Positions 26,051-38,366 of a stretch of 64,000 nucleotides of DNA are shown here, piece after piece (the first letter of the stretch is position 1; each line of letters opens with the position of its first letter). The stretch comes from Hippasteria phrygiana (taxonomy: Eukaryota > Echinodermata > Asteroidea > Valvatida > Goniasteridae), in NCBI GenBank assembly GCA_037893225.1, contig JAZGUH010000421.1:62001-126000 (forward strand). Direction: 5' to 3'. The notes under the pieces are model-generated. The model saw only the letters and a program-made list of their open reading frames with translations. It searched no databases and had not been told where the DNA came from. Made by a program: the position numbers and the translations under genes.

Positions 26051-27989
26051 TAGTGAGAGCGCTTCCCACTCCCGCCGCCCGAGTGTCTGAGCAACATTCA
26101 CTCTCTCAAGATCACAACTCCCGCCCACTCTTTGATCATACCGCGAAGTTTGGTGGCAGCGTAAACGGCAGCGTAAACCGCAGCAAGATAGCTACAATGT
26201 CATCTGTAGATAAGAATAATAAGAGACAAACAGCGTAATACGTAAGATTATGAAACAAAATATGCGCACCTACCTGTATAAAATAGCGCCCTACAAGTTC
26301 ACTGGAGAGTTTTCTTTTTACAGTTTCGAAAACCCCAAGGGCCCAACCATGCTTTAGACTTGATGACATGCTTGAATTTGCGCGCACATTAATTTAGTCG
26401 GGTCCATGCTGCAGCAGCGTACGTACGTACGTCCGTGGTCCAGCTGCGCTGTAGTCTTGGTTCAAGACGACAGTGATCGATAATCGATCGTGTAGCGTCG
26501 CATTTATTCGTTCCGTGCAGTGCGCCCTCTGACGGTACGATTACACCAACTCATGGGCTCGCACTATCGTCTTGGGAATCCTGCATCAGCGGTTTAACTT
26601 TTTCTTTATTTCTCCCTAGGCTTTCCTAGGGAGCCAATCAGCGATTCCAAAACGAGCAATATATTAACGGGTCGGGATGTAGGGCTAAAATGTAAACATG
26701 CATGGCCCAGCGAGCCATACTGTCAAGTCACCGAGCACGCGATAAGCGATTATCGCACAACAACTAGTGACTGGGAACGACCGTTTGGTGTGTTCATCCA
26801 TGGTTCATCTATGCAGGAAGGGTTTGTGTTTTTCATGGTGTGTTTACCGACTGGGTTCGGTAAACACTAAATTTGTGAACCTGTGCCTCTCTGTTTTTAA
26901 TTTCAATAACAACTTCGCCTCCAATTTCCAAATCACTCGTCGCAGCCTAGAAGTACATGACAAAACCTCTCAAGTTGGCTTTGGATAAAGCCTGACCGAC
27001 GAGGTACTGAAGAAGGACGCTCAGGGCCAGTATCAATTCGTTTGTTTTTAGCAAGCCCCATATATAGGCTATTTTTAGCAGCCGATCGAGGACGGGAATT
27101 CTTGCAGTCCGGGAGCCCTATGTCTCAGTACAATCGGGGTACGAGCTAGGCTACTCATGGCGAATCTTACATCCAGTTAGAGAGGTTGGGGCAAATAGGT
27201 AGGAAAGAGTGGTTGGGGCAAATATGAATGGAAATAGGGATATTTAAAAACCATCATAAACCATATAATTGAACTTAATTTCAGAGTACGAATTTCACTT
27301 TTGAAAAATGCGTCCGTGATTCTCGACAGTGCTTTTGAGTATTACTTTTGACATGAATCACACATGTGATGCAGAAGTATAATCCCCAACAATATCCCCA
27401 ATAAAACCACCAGTGTCACGTTTATTTAACACTAAACAGAGAAATATGTTTTGCATTTTTATGTTCCTTCCAAAGATCTTAGTATAAAACTACTCGGCTA
27501 CACATACGATCTTCGGTTTCTTCCCACAAACCTATCGCCGCGTATGATGTCATGGGGTCGCCGACTGATTGACGCGCCATGTTGTTGGAAGGTTATGAAT
27601 ATTAACACAAACAAACTTATTTGCATATTACAGCCGCGCCCACATTTTGCAGGATTCCCAAGACGATAGTGCCAGCCCATAAGTTATTCTAATCGTACCG
27701 TCAGAGGGCGCACTGCATAGAACGAATGGCGACATATGAAGCACGATATGGGGCAGCTTTTTCCACTCCGTATATTTTGTAGGATCCTACACTTCCTACA
27801 GTCCTACACCATTGAAATGTGCACAAAGTAAAAAGCAAAGACGGCGCCGCTATATTTATATTTGCTGGGGGAATCTCCATGCAGTCCCACAACACCCTGC
27901 ACTAACGGGGGGAAAACATCATACAGCATTTCGGGGAGGCGAGATCCGACAGTCCTACACCATCCTACACTGCACAAAAAGTCCTACAG

Positions 27990-28420
27990 GAATCCTACAC
28001 ACTGGGGAAAACATCATACATCATTGAAGTGTGTACAAATATATTGTGATATTTCGGAGAGGGAAGATCCGACAGTCCTACACCATCCTACACTGCACAA
28101 AAAAGTCCTACAGGAATCCTACACACGGGGGAAAACATCATACATCATTGAAGTGTGTACAAATATATAGTGATATTTCGGGGAGGCGAGATCCGACAGT
28201 CCTACACCATCCTACACTGCACAAAAAAGTCCTACAGGAATCCTACACACGGGGGAAAACATCATACAGCATTAAAGTGTGTACAAATAAAAAGTGATAT
28301 TTCGGGGAGGCGAGATCCGACAGTCCTACACCATCCTACACTGCACAAAAAAGTCCTACAGGAATCCTACACACGGGGGAAAACATCATACATCATTGAA
28401 GTGACTTTTTGTGCAGTGTA
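27990..28420 (+). repeat. 124-bp tandem repeats, left arm of foldback
   Basis: Three to four units, spaced 124 bp (landmark GTGTGTACAAATA near 28031, 28155 and 28279), contain GGCGAGATCCGACAGTCCTA and TCCTACAGGAATCCTACAC. Open frames through them are by-products of the repeat. Confidence 0.9.
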
Positions 28421-29860
28421 GGCGAGATCCGACAGTCCTACACCATCCAACAAAAACTGATGTCATAATTTTTATTTTTATTTGTCTTTAAAGTGACATC
28501 TTTCGTATTTACCTAATATAGGTTTTCCCGGCCAATTTCACCATGTATTCGTTCATTTTAACGCCTGGCTCATTCAATTTAAATTTATTATTGAATGATC
28601 GCGCAGATCGTCATTCGACAATCAAAAATAATCATTTAATTTCACTATCTGAGCATTCTTTCGAGCTTCACTCGTTCCTGTAAAAAATGCATTCAAATTA
28701 AAAGCATCGCATCGTTCATTCAATTTCGTCCGAACCAGCAGAGAGGTGTCGATCGGTAATTCATTTTCATCAATGGGCAAACTTATTCAAGCCACATTTC
28801 TTCAAGCATTTTAAAAGACAAATCTGCAGGCCCGTCTGCCTATAAAAAAGGTCCGAGCTAACTCACTCTAAATTACATCTGACGTCTTCAAGCAGGAATG
28901 TCTTGCACGTCAAGAGATCGATGGATGAATCAGTGAAATATGAAAACTTACAAAAACAGACTGAAAACAAACCAGAAATAACAGAATACATGTAAACATG
29001 TCATCATAAAGATGCCCCTTATCGATTTATTCAAACTTTTAAAGACGTAGAGAAGATCAACAGTGAAAAAAGGAATCCTGAGCCAGTTTCTTTTCATTAT
29101 TTCCTTACATTTATTTCTTATATAAATTAATTTGTTGCATTATACATGTACACTTTATTGACACAAAGATTTTAAAAGAAAACAAATGAAACTAGCTAGA
29201 AGAAAACAGGAAAATATAGCAATTACAAAAATCTTATTAATTTGAATGAACGAACGATGAAAATGATTGCCCATAAAACTAAACACATGGTGGCAATAGA
29301 AACATAAAATGACAATAGAAACATAAAATGGTTCACTCGATTGGCAAATAGTCCTATAACCACTCCGCCAGGGCTTATGTATTTTTTTATAACCGAATAC
29401 AACTTTTGTTTTCAAATTTTTAAAAACTTCATACCATCATGGAGTAGTACAAAAAGATAACAAGTTGCCCAACTTACATTACTAATGTGATACATTTGAT
29501 GCACCCTACTGTGGGCCATGGTTGTTGATACATGTATATATGTCTTTTTCCATTCCCATCTACCCCGCTTGCGCCATTTGTCTAAAAGTCGTTGATGCGG
29601 GTAGCAAGCAAATCTGATGTCATAAGACGGAGTCTCCTTTTGTGCCAATTGCCCGACACAATGGGAGACCGTTTTATGACGTCTTATTTATTTGCTGCCT
29701 ACAGCGATGATTTGTTGACAAATTGCACTAGAGGGCTGGACGGGGCTGACAAAACAACACCTTTCTGAATTCATTTCCGTTTTATTTTTATGGCTGAAAT
29801 AATTTCCTGGCTGTTTTACTGTCATAAACAAAATGAGAAATAATGCAGATTCCTCTCATG

Positions 29861-30099
29861 CAGTGGCGTAGCCAAGGGGGGGGGGGGGCAACTGCCCCCT
29901 CCCCATGTGGGAACCCTTGCCCCCCCCCCCCCTTTCCCTCTCTGGAAATTTGGGATACGCGTTACTATAGGCCCTATAGCGAATTTGCGTCACTATATGC
30001 GTTATAGCGAATATCCCCCCTTGAAAAAAGCCATGCCCTCCGTTTGCCGCCCCCCCCCCCCCCCCCCCCCCCCCTAGGAAGAGTCTGGCTACGCCACTG
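29861..30099. mobile_element. hAT-like MITE (CAGTGGCGTAGCCA ends)
   Basis: The inverted ends CAGTGGCGTAGCCA and TGGCTACGCCACTG are flanked by CTCTCATG (29853-29860) and CTCTCATC (30100-30107), an 8-bp target duplication with one change. The core is dominated by C and G homopolymers. It sits in the central spacer of the foldback element. Confidence 0.82.
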
Positions 30100-31917
30100 C
30101 TCTCATCACAGCCTCCTCTTTAAATCTTATAATTTTAATAAAGCCTTTAGATCCACAGAAAAAAACTAACTACTATAGGTTTTCCCGGTTAATTTCGCAC
30201 TTCTTTCATTTAAAATTGCTTAAAAGAAAGTATTGTAATTCACGGGAAAACAATTTTATTCGTCCTATTTGTCGTCATTTTCGTCTCACTCCGGGAATGG
30301 CGTTGAATTAGAAAAGCAAATTCGTTTTTTGTCATTCATTTTACCGATTTAATCATTCAATTTCGTCATTGAATTTATCGTTAAGATGGTTTGAATTAGC
30401 TGTTATGTGGACGTCATTTTGGTTGTGATTCAAAATCAACTAAAAGGAATAGGCCGAAGAAATCAGGCATAAACATTTCGCAATAATACCACAACTCATT
30501 GTTATTTGACTTTCTCTTGTTAATTAGATTAAGGGCCAATGCTTTGTTATCCAAATGTATGGCATATAAATGCGAAACATAACTCGTGTTGTACGATGTT
30601 CATGTTCAATTCACAAGGGCGAAGAAAATTACCCGCGTAAAGATAAATAATGCAATGCATTCTAACAACATTTCTTGTTTTGATTTGAGGTTCATGTTCA
30701 ATCACAAAAAGAAAATAAAGTAATGTTCTTTCTTCGCATTCCTTGAATTTCATGCGATCTTACCGAATTTGCATGATAAAATCATTTCATTGAATGCTCA
30801 TTAAAAGAACGACCAGAAGATGACTGGTAACTTGTCTTTCATAAACTCTTCAATCATGCCACTGACGAAATTGAATGATTAAATTACATTAGTAATGTAA
30901 GTTGGGCAACTTGTTATCTTTTTGTACTACTCCATGATGGTATGAAGTTTTAAAAAATTTGAAAAAAAGGTTGTATTCGGTTATAAAAAAATACATAAGC
31001 CCTGGCGGAGTGGTTATAGGACTATTTGCCAATCGAGTGAACCATTTTATGTTTTTATTGTCATTTAACCCCTTGCCACCATGTGTTTATGTTCATGGGC
31101 AATCATTTTCATCGTTCGTTCATTCAAATTAATAAGATTTTTGTAATTGCTATATTTTCCTGTTTTCTTCTAGCTAGTTTCATTTTTTTTCTTTTAAAAT
31201 CTTTGTGTCAATAAAATGTACATGTATAATGCAACAAATTAATTTATATAAGAAATAAATGTAAGGAAAGAATGAAAAGAAACTGGCTCAGGATTCTTTT
31301 TTCACTGTTGATTTTCTCTACGTCTTTAAAAGTTTGAATAAATCGATAAGGGGCATCTTTATGATGACATGTTTACATGTATTCTTTTCTTTCTGTTTTG
31401 TTTTCAGTCTGTTTTTGTAAGTTTTCATATTTCACTGATTCATCCATCGATCTCTTGACGTGCAAGACATTCCTGCTTGAAGGCGTCAGATGTAATTTAG
31501 AGTGGGATAGCTCGGACCTTTTTATAGGCAGACGGGCCTGCAGATTTGTCTTTTAAAATGCTTGAAGAAATGTGGAATAAGTTTGCCCATTGATGAAAAT
31601 GAATTACCGATCGACACCTCTCTGCTGGTTCAGACGAAATTGAATGAACGATGTGATGCTTTTAATTTAAATGCATTTTTTACAGGAACGAGTGAAGCTC
31701 GAAAGAATGCTCAGATAGTGAAATTGAATGATTATTTTTGATTATCTAATGACGATCTGCGCGATCATTCAATGTCAATCTAAATTGAATGAGCCAGGCG
31801 TTAAAATGAACGAATACATGGTGAAATTGGCCGGGAAAACCTATATTAGGTAAATAAGAAAGATATCACTTTAAAGACAAATAAAAATTATGACATCAGT
31901 TTTTGTTGGATGGTGTA

Positions 31918-32670
31918 GGACTGTCGGATCTCGCCTACACTGCACAAAAAGTCACTTCAATGATGTATGATGTTTTCCCCCGTGTGTAGGATTCCTGTAG
32001 GACTTTTTTGTGCAGTGTAGGATGGTGTAGGACTGTCGGATCTCGCCTCCCCGAAATATCACTATATATTTGTACACACTTCAATGATGTATGATGTTTT
32101 CCCCCTTGTGTAGGATTCCTGTAGGACTCTGTTGTGCAGTGTAGGATGGTGTAGGACTGTCGGATCTCGCCTCCCCCGAAATATCACTATATATTTGTAC
32201 ACACTTCAATGATGTATGATGTTTTCTCCCGTGTGTAGGATTCCTGTAGTACCTTTTGTACAGTGTAGGATGGTGTAGGACTGTCGGATCTCGCCTCCCC
32301 GAAATATCACTATATGTTTGTACACACTTCAATGATGTATGATGTTTTCCCCCGTGTGTAGGATTCCTGTAGTACCTTTTGTACAGTGTAGGATGGTGTA
32401 GGACTGTCGGATCTCGCCTCCCCGAAATATCACTATATGTTTGTACACACTTCAATGATGTATGATGTTTTCCCCCGTGTGTAGGATTCCTGTAGGACTC
32501 TGTTGTGCAGTGTAGGATGGTGTAGGACTGTCGGATCTCGCCTCCCCGAAATATCACTATATATTTGTACACACTTCAATGCTGTATGATGTTTTTCCCC
32601 CGTGTGTAGGATTCCTGTAGGACTTTTTTGTGCAGTGTAGGATGGTGTAGGACTGTCGGATCTCGCCTCC
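31918..32670 (-). repeat. 123-125-bp tandem repeats, right arm of foldback
   Basis: These are inverted counterparts of the left-arm repeats, with landmarks near 32071, 32196, 32319, 32442 and 32566. At least five units are present, more than in the left arm, so copy number has changed independently. A C-run follows near 32689-32708. Confidence 0.9.
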
Positions 32671-33120
32671 CCGAAATGCTGTATGATGTCCCCCCCCCCC
32701 CCCCCCCCGTGTAGTGCAGGGTGTTGTGGGACTGCATGGAGATTCCCCCAGCAAATATAAATATAGCGGCGCCGTCTTTGCTTTTTACTTTGTGCACATT
32801 TCAATGGTGTAGGACTGTAGGAAGTGTAGGATCCTACAAAATATACGGATTGAAAAAAGCTGCCCCATATCCCGCAGGGTATAAATGGCGACGCTACACG
32901 ATCCATTATCGATCACTGTCGTCTTGAACCAAGACTAGCTGCGCTGCAGCTGAGGGGAGTCGGGAGGGGCGGCGATAGAGGGCGCCATTTTTGCAATGGC
33001 CAGGTGACCCGTTGGCGTTGCATCATCCAATGATCCGTGTCACCATTTACATTTAGGTTGTGTTGCTAAATCACCTTTTTGTGCTTTTCGACCAAGTAGG
33101 AGGTAAAAGTTACATTAGAC

Positions 33121-33140
33121 ATGTCTGAAGCAAGAGAAGG
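33121..33140 (+). CDS. Duplicate copy of putative DARS1 first coding exon
   Basis: ATGTCTGAAGCAAGAGAAGG is followed by a perfect GTAAGT donor. It is identical to the exon at 46197-46216 and lies in unit 1 of the tandem duplication. It could be a relic or an alternative first exon: it is also in the right phase (2) to splice to exon 2 at 50506. Here the upstream DNA keeps the original context, including a CCAAT-like word (ATCCAATGATC) about 90 bp before the ATG. Confidence 0.45.
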
Positions 33141-33235
33141 GTAAGTTATGGAAATTATGTAGGAAGGAATGTAAAGGCCTGATTCGTGTTCAGGGCCTAT
33201 CGGTCGCATCGGTCGTTACCCCTAACGTTAGAACT

Positions 33236-34318
33236 AGTCCGAGTAACTTGGACCCTTCATATCGCCTTTTTTAACATTTGGACATGATCTGGCGATAGTA
33301 GGGTCCAAGTCGATTGCGCGATAGAGAATGGCCAAACACAAAATCCCCCCAAAAAACATCAGAATTCAACCTTACAACGGCCACCAAAATACTAGATACG
33401 CCACCACCTGACCAAGTGGAGTTCCGTGATCAGATAAATGTACCAAGGTTTACTTAACATCCAAATAAAAAGTGAAATTGTACCGTTTATTTCCCAGAGA
33501 CCCCCGCAGAACATGTCTTTTCGCCGTTTTGAAGTTCAAAAAGTGACTCCTCCATCTCGCATGACGTACGTCACCCTGATGCGCAGCGCCCGCATGCACC
33601 TAGTCTAGGTTCCAAGACGTTCTTAGCGGTGCGACGTATAGCGCGCACGGCCGGCCGACAGCGCCCTCTCGCCAAGGCGTGTGTTTGTGTTTGTGTAGCT
33701 AGAGGGTGCTGCCATGCCGTGCGCGCTGTACGTCGCACCGCGCTAAGGACGTCTTGGAACCAAGACTAGCATGCACCGCGCGACAACCTGTTTATGCCGG
33801 CGACTTTCGTGAAGAATTTCCTACCTCGGGACGCGCGTGAAACCTCGAATCAATATACTACACATGCTACATGTATAACTCTATGATCTACACACGAACA
33901 CGTACAGCGACCGTTTTACCACTCGCGAAGCAGTCGCCGGCAGGTTGTCGGGCGGTGCATGCGGGCGCTGCGCATCAGGGTGACGTACGTCATGCAAGAT
34001 GGAGGAGTCACTTTTTTAACTTCAAAACGGCGAAAAGACATGTTCTGCGGGGGTCTCTGGGAAATAAACGGTAAAATTTCACTTTTTATTTGGATGTTAT
34101 GTAAACCTTGGTACATTTATCTGATCACGGAACTCCACTTGGTCAGGTGGTGGCGTATCTAGTATTTTGGTGGCCATGGTAAGGTTGAATTCTGATGTTT
34201 TTTGGGGGGATTTTGTGTTTGGCCATTCTCTATTGTGCAATCGACTTGGACCCTACTATCGCCAGATCATGTCCAAATGTTAAAAAAAGCGATATGAAGG
34301 GTCCAAGTTACTCGGACT
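33236..34318. mobile_element. 1.08-kb inverted-repeat element with 11-bp target duplication, unit 1
   Basis: The ends AGTCCGAGTAACTTGGACCC and its inverse close arms of over 400 bp around a short centre near 33850. Perfect 11-bp direct repeats ACGTTAGAACT flank it (33225-33235 and 34319-34329). No coding capacity. Duplications of 8-11 bp occur in the Mutator superfamily; the assignment is tentative. A 168-bp MITE is nested in the left arm. Confidence 0.82.
33601..33768. mobile_element. 168-bp MITE of the TAGTCTTGG family, unit 1
   Basis: The ends TAGTCTAGGTTCCAAGACG and CGTCTTGGAACCAAGACTA are flanked by 9-bp repeats GCATGCACC (33592-33600 and 33769-33777). The ends match those of the larger element at 26452, so the two belong to one family of very different sizes. 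Almost the whole element can fold into a hairpin. Confidence 0.85.
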
Positions 34319-34382
34319 ACGTTAGAACTATATTACTAATACTATGGGATTCCGATACCCCTAGAACTATGGGGTTCCGACA

Positions 34383-35363
34383 GGAACCCTATAGAAAGAT
34401 GCCGATTTTTTTTCCATAGGCTAGTACAGCAAGAATAAGAAAGTCATTCCCATGCAATCACGTTTCTACTGTGCGCACGAGAATTACGGCACGGTTTTCC
34501 CCAAAAATCATACTATGCCTCATTTACATCATCACCTTGTGTGCGCCAAGCCAAATTTCGCCTGAAACGGTTCAAATTTGCGGGAACAAAATGAAAAAAA
34601 TCTCATGTCGTTCCAAAGCGATCACACACACACACACCATGGAGGAAGCCGCACACACGAAGCTTCTGTTTGGTATCTTGGCATGCATCCTGCCGGGTCA
34701 TGTGCGGGGGGGCCGTGGGTCGGACAAGTCATGATTATTCATCGGAAATTTGAAGTGTGGTACGGCAGGCAACTGCCGTCGTGTCCGTTACCGTCTGCAT
34801 GCATTGCGCGCATCGATCACAACTAGCGAAGGGCCGCTAGCCATCATCATGATAGTGCGCGGTTGTGATCGATGCGCTGCGCGCGATGCATGCAGACGGT
34901 AACGGATACCCCTAGAACTATTTGAAGTGCGGTACGCGATACGGCAGGCAACTGCCGCGTGTTGTATACCGGAGCTGCATGCATTGCCTGTCGTACCGCG
35001 CTTCAAATTTTCGATGAATAATCATGACTTGACCGACCCACGGCCCCCCCCGCACATGCATGCCGGGATACCAAACAGGAGCTTCGTGTGTGCGGCTTCC
35101 TCGATGGTGTGTGTGTGTGTGTGTGATCGCTTCGGAACGACTGAAGATTTTTGTCATTTTTTTCCCGCAAATTGGAACCATTTTAGGCGAAAATTTACTT
35201 GGCGCAAGCGAGGTGAGGATGTAAATGAGGCATATTATGATTTTTAGGGAAAGCCGTGCAGTAATTCTCGTGTACAATGTAGAAACGTGATTGCATGGGA
35301 ATGACTTTCTTATTCTTGCTGTACTAGCCTATGGGAAAAATCGGCGTCTTTCTATGGGGTTCC
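34383..35363. repeat. Near-1-kb palindromic element, unit 1
   Basis: The left end GGAACCCTATAGAAAGA and right end TCTTTCTATGGGGTTCC are the tips of inverted arms meeting near 34850. They share the blocks CAAGAATAAGAAAGTCATTC, a CA/TG microsatellite, and ATGCATGCAGACGGTAACGG at the centre. I could not define a target duplication. No coding content. Confidence 0.75.
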
Positions 35364-37290
35364 ATAGCCTGCCGTACCGCGCTTCAAATAATCGGTCATC
35401 ACCGCCAACACGCAAAAGTAAAACCATGGAGGTATTAAAAGGAAACACCGTCATCATGGTCATGGGGTTTGGGGGTCATGTAATTAGCGTCAACAAGCGT
35501 CAACAAGCTTCAACAAGCGTCAACAAACATGACAAAGCGTCAACAACTTATAACAGCACCGTTAAGCTTAAACATGTTATTCACAATATTTAGTGGGCTC
35601 ATATGATCATTTAAAAGTATCATTAGTATTTAAAAGTATCTTAAAATGTGTGATTTTTAAGCGAAAAAGTATGGCATCATCAGTGCTTTTTCCTGGCAGC
35701 CATCTTGTTTTTCTGGGACATGGTGCAATCGCGCATTCGCAAAACAGAAAACAAAGATGCCTGCGCCCATTCAATGTGTCACCACGCGTGCGCGATGCAA
35801 GCGTGCATGCATTCATTCAGCGTACATTGTGTATTCCTTTCGTTCCGTACTGGAAAGTCGTCCGCTTCTAAACCTTTTTCATTCGTGTAATTTTACTTAT
35901 TTATCCATCCATAAATAATTCCGTGTTAGTGTATAGCCTGCAGCGTGTCATAGAACAACCATAGCAAAGTTTGAAGAAAATACGTTTTACGATCCGATTC
36001 GAGCCAGTACTTATAATATTACGTTAAAAAAGTTTGTAGTTTGTACTGCTCCAAGACGAAGATGGCGACCACCAACAACAAGACGACCAGGATTTCTTCC
36101 TCCATGTTGAAACTTCGAACATCAAAACATCGCACATGTATTTGACCCGTCCCAGCATGCAACGCTAGCCACAGAGCGCGCGCTCAGCAAGCAAGCGCAT
36201 GCGTAATACCGAACTCAGTGACCTTTCGGACTCGACACTTCCGTTCGAAAAGGTGGATCAAGCATAAGTGGGAACGCGACTTGCGGTTTCGTTGCGGTTA
36301 GACAACGGTCACACCAAAATGCCGGATCTTGATCCACCTTTCCCCAATTCGAGTGGGAACGCGGTCATAGTGAGAGCGCTTCCCACTCCCGCCGCCCGAG
36401 TGTCTGAGCAACATTCACTCTCTCAAGATCACAACTCCCGCCCACTCTTTGATCATACCGCGAAGTTTGGTGGCAGCGTAAACGGCAGCGTAAACGGCAG
36501 CGTAAACCGCAGCAAGATAGCTACAATGTACATCTGTAGATAAGAATAATAAGAGACAAACAGCGTAATACGTAAGATTATGAAACAAAATATGCGCACC
36601 TACCTGTATAAAATAGCGCCCTACAAGTTCACTGGAGAGTTTTCTTTTTACAGTTTCGAAAACCCCAAGGGCCCAACCATGCTTTAGACTTGATGACATG
36701 CTTGAATTTGCGCGCACATTAATTTAGTCGGGTCCATGCTGCAGCAGCGTACGTACGTACGTCCGTGGTCCAGCTGCGCTGTAGTCTTGGTTCAAGACGA
36801 CAGTGATCGATAATCGATCGTGTAGCGTCGCATTTATTCGTTCCGTGCAGTGCGCCCTCTGACGGTACGATTACACCAACTCATGGGCTCGCACTATCGT
36901 CTTGGGAATCCTGCATCAGCGGTTTAACTTTTTCTTTATTTCTCCCTAGGCTTTCCTAGGGAGCCAATCAGCGATTCCAAAACGAGCATGCATATGAATA
37001 AGCCTTTTGCGTGTAACCCGTACTTTGACCCCGCTGCGTAGTGATTGTTGCCACGACACGTGATTCGGGGCAAGCTTTCTCGCATACGCGCGTGCAGACA
37101 CAATGTCAATGCATATCGCATGCGTGTCCACTTGCCGTGATCGAAGTACATGTACGCGATTCATACGTAGTTTCTTGTCACTTTAAAACGATAAATTTCC
37201 ACGCAGATTTTGTCAGACTCTAGTACTGGTTATTGTTAGAATCTAGACATTAACATAAAATACGAAGTTTGTGAGATTTAGTGCTTGAGA

Positions 37291-37568
37291 ATGCCTGCGA
37301 AGAAGCACTGTTCTTACGGAACATACAACAGCGACTCGCGCTTTTCGGACCATCCCCACATGAATGGCATTTGTGGCTACCCTTTCCGAAGCCGAAGTCG
37401 AACCGTGAGAAGTGTCTCCGTTGGATAAAAAACTGCCCCAGAAAAGACTTTTCGGCGGAGAATGTAACTTACAATACTTACATTTGCTCCAAACATTTCG
37501 TCGGTGGCAATGGGCCAACAGATGACTACACCGACCCAATACCAGCTTTGATAGCGCGGTGGAGATGA
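37291..37568 (+). pseudogene. THAP zinc-finger domain, frameshifted
   Basis: From ATG 37291 the frame reads MPAKKHCSYGTYNSDSRF and NGICGYPF, then after a one-base slip near 37385 continues in another frame as PKPKSNREKCLRWIKNC, ENVTYNTYICSKHF and DPIPALI. This is the N-terminal THAP (C2CH) DNA-binding domain found in P- and Kolobok-like transposases and related animal proteins. The C-x2-H pair (ICSKHF) and the invariant Trp are present, but the second zinc ligand is Tyr where Cys is expected (C-S-Y-G-T-Y), so the finger is damaged as well as frameshifted. No transposase body follows. Confidence 0.8.
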
Positions 37569-37855
37569 ACAATTTTTTTATTTTTTTTATTGGGAGGTGG
37601 CGTAATCATACGTCTGCAGACTATGTGTTACGATGTTGAGTCAATGTGATGGAACTTTTTGTTTCAGGGCCTTGGTTATTAACCGATTGTTAATTTTGGT
37701 TGAACTTCTTGTTCGTTACAAGATGAAGTGCTTTTAAAATTTTGAAAATAGCAAGAAAGAAAGAACCGGTGTGTGCAGGCAAAATTCAAGGAATGATCAG
37801 TTTATCTTATTTTTTTGATCATCTCAGGAAATAGCCGCAGTGAGTCAAAGTTTGT

Positions 37856-38366
37856 TTAGTGGGTAGGGAGGGTGGGGGTTGTTAAAGGCATCAACAAAAT
37901 CTCTCTTTTCATTCTTTTTGTATTTGTGGGAAAGGTTGGATGAACAAAGATTCTTTTGAGCAAGGTCTCATTATCGGTTTTTACGTAAGTGACTGGTCTT
38001 GCAGAAATTGTTTTTGTATATTTACGAATAAGTTTTCGCCGGTCGTAATCCGCTCGAAAACAAATCAAATAATTGAAGACATCGTATAGTCCGAAATCTG
38101 GTATATTCGAAAAAATCCTTCGTGAATCCAGGAAGATTAAATGGTTCGGATCGGAAAATGTGCAGCCAGCGTCTTTTAAACTTTTGTCAAGAGTCTCCTT
38201 CAAGTTGGGGCTTGAAAGATTCGAGTCGGTTCTCAATTTCAAATTGGCCACGCACTTGCACAGTTCAAACCAGTTCTTTCTTCAGGTAACCCGTTATTGA
38301 AACCCCTCTCTCTTGAAGAAATTTCTGCAGTTTCTTCACGTTCCAACCTTCGAAGTTGTTATCCAT
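37856..38366 (-). pseudogene. SAP-domain protein of a transposon-associated family, frameshifted
   Basis: Minus-strand ATG at 38366 starts MDNNFEGWNVKKLQKFLQER, with GVSITGYLKKELV, a SAP-like helix-turn-helix for DNA binding. A stop arises from one extra T near 38264; removing register by one base continues as ELCKCVANLKLRTD, then FGLYDVFNYLICFRADYDRRKL, a block I associate with the SAP/SWIM/YqaJ-type proteins common in invertebrate genomes. The downstream SWIM and nuclease parts are missing. The family assignment comes from memory of the pattern and was not checked by a search. Confidence 0.55.

Larger units (their letters stand above)
27734..32883. mobile_element. 5.15-kb foldback element
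   Basis: Two long inverted arms (about 27734-29488 and 30886-32883) surround a 1.4-kb centre. Both outer arm parts carry tandem repeats of about 124 bp. It is flanked by AATGGCGAC on both sides (27725-27733 and 32884-32892; 8 or 9 bp depending on how the terminal A is assigned), and the empty site with a single AATGGCGAC is preserved in unit 2 near 39779. The outer ends share GATATGGGGCAGC. No transposase frame is seen, so it depends on enzymes supplied in trans. Foldback structures of this kind are known from Mutator- and P-type elements. Confidence 0.85.
26452..32937. mobile_element. MULE-like element (TAGTCTTGGTTC ends), unit 1 copy, interrupted
   Basis: Long imperfect inverted arms of about 200 bp begin TAGTCTTGGTTCAAGACGAC and are flanked by a perfect 9-bp direct repeat GCTGCGCTG (26443-26451 and 32938-32946). 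Long inverted ends with 9-bp duplications fit the Mutator superfamily. Without the foldback inserted in its right arm the element is about 1.33 kb. No transposase is visible, so it is non-autonomous. Confidence 0.8.
25453..35772 (+). repeat. Tandem segmental duplication, unit 1
   Basis: From AATGTGTCACCACGCG to CTGCGCCCATTCA this unit is repeated immediately downstream (35773-48833) with only scattered substitutions and small indels, for example two instead of three GGCAGCGTAAAC copies near 26158. Without its 5.15-kb foldback insertion it is about 5.16 kb, matching unit 2 without its two insertions. It carries a copy of the putative DARS1 first exon at 33121. Confidence 0.93.

Noticed and set aside
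27812..32906. Open frames of 88-163 codons in the 124-bp repeats
   Set aside because: They follow the repeat period on both arms of the foldback element and have no recognisable domain.
33871..35593. Many overlapping open frames of 60-119 codons in the duplicated palindromic elements
   Set aside because: They mirror each other on both strands because the DNA is palindromic, and none has a recognisable domain.
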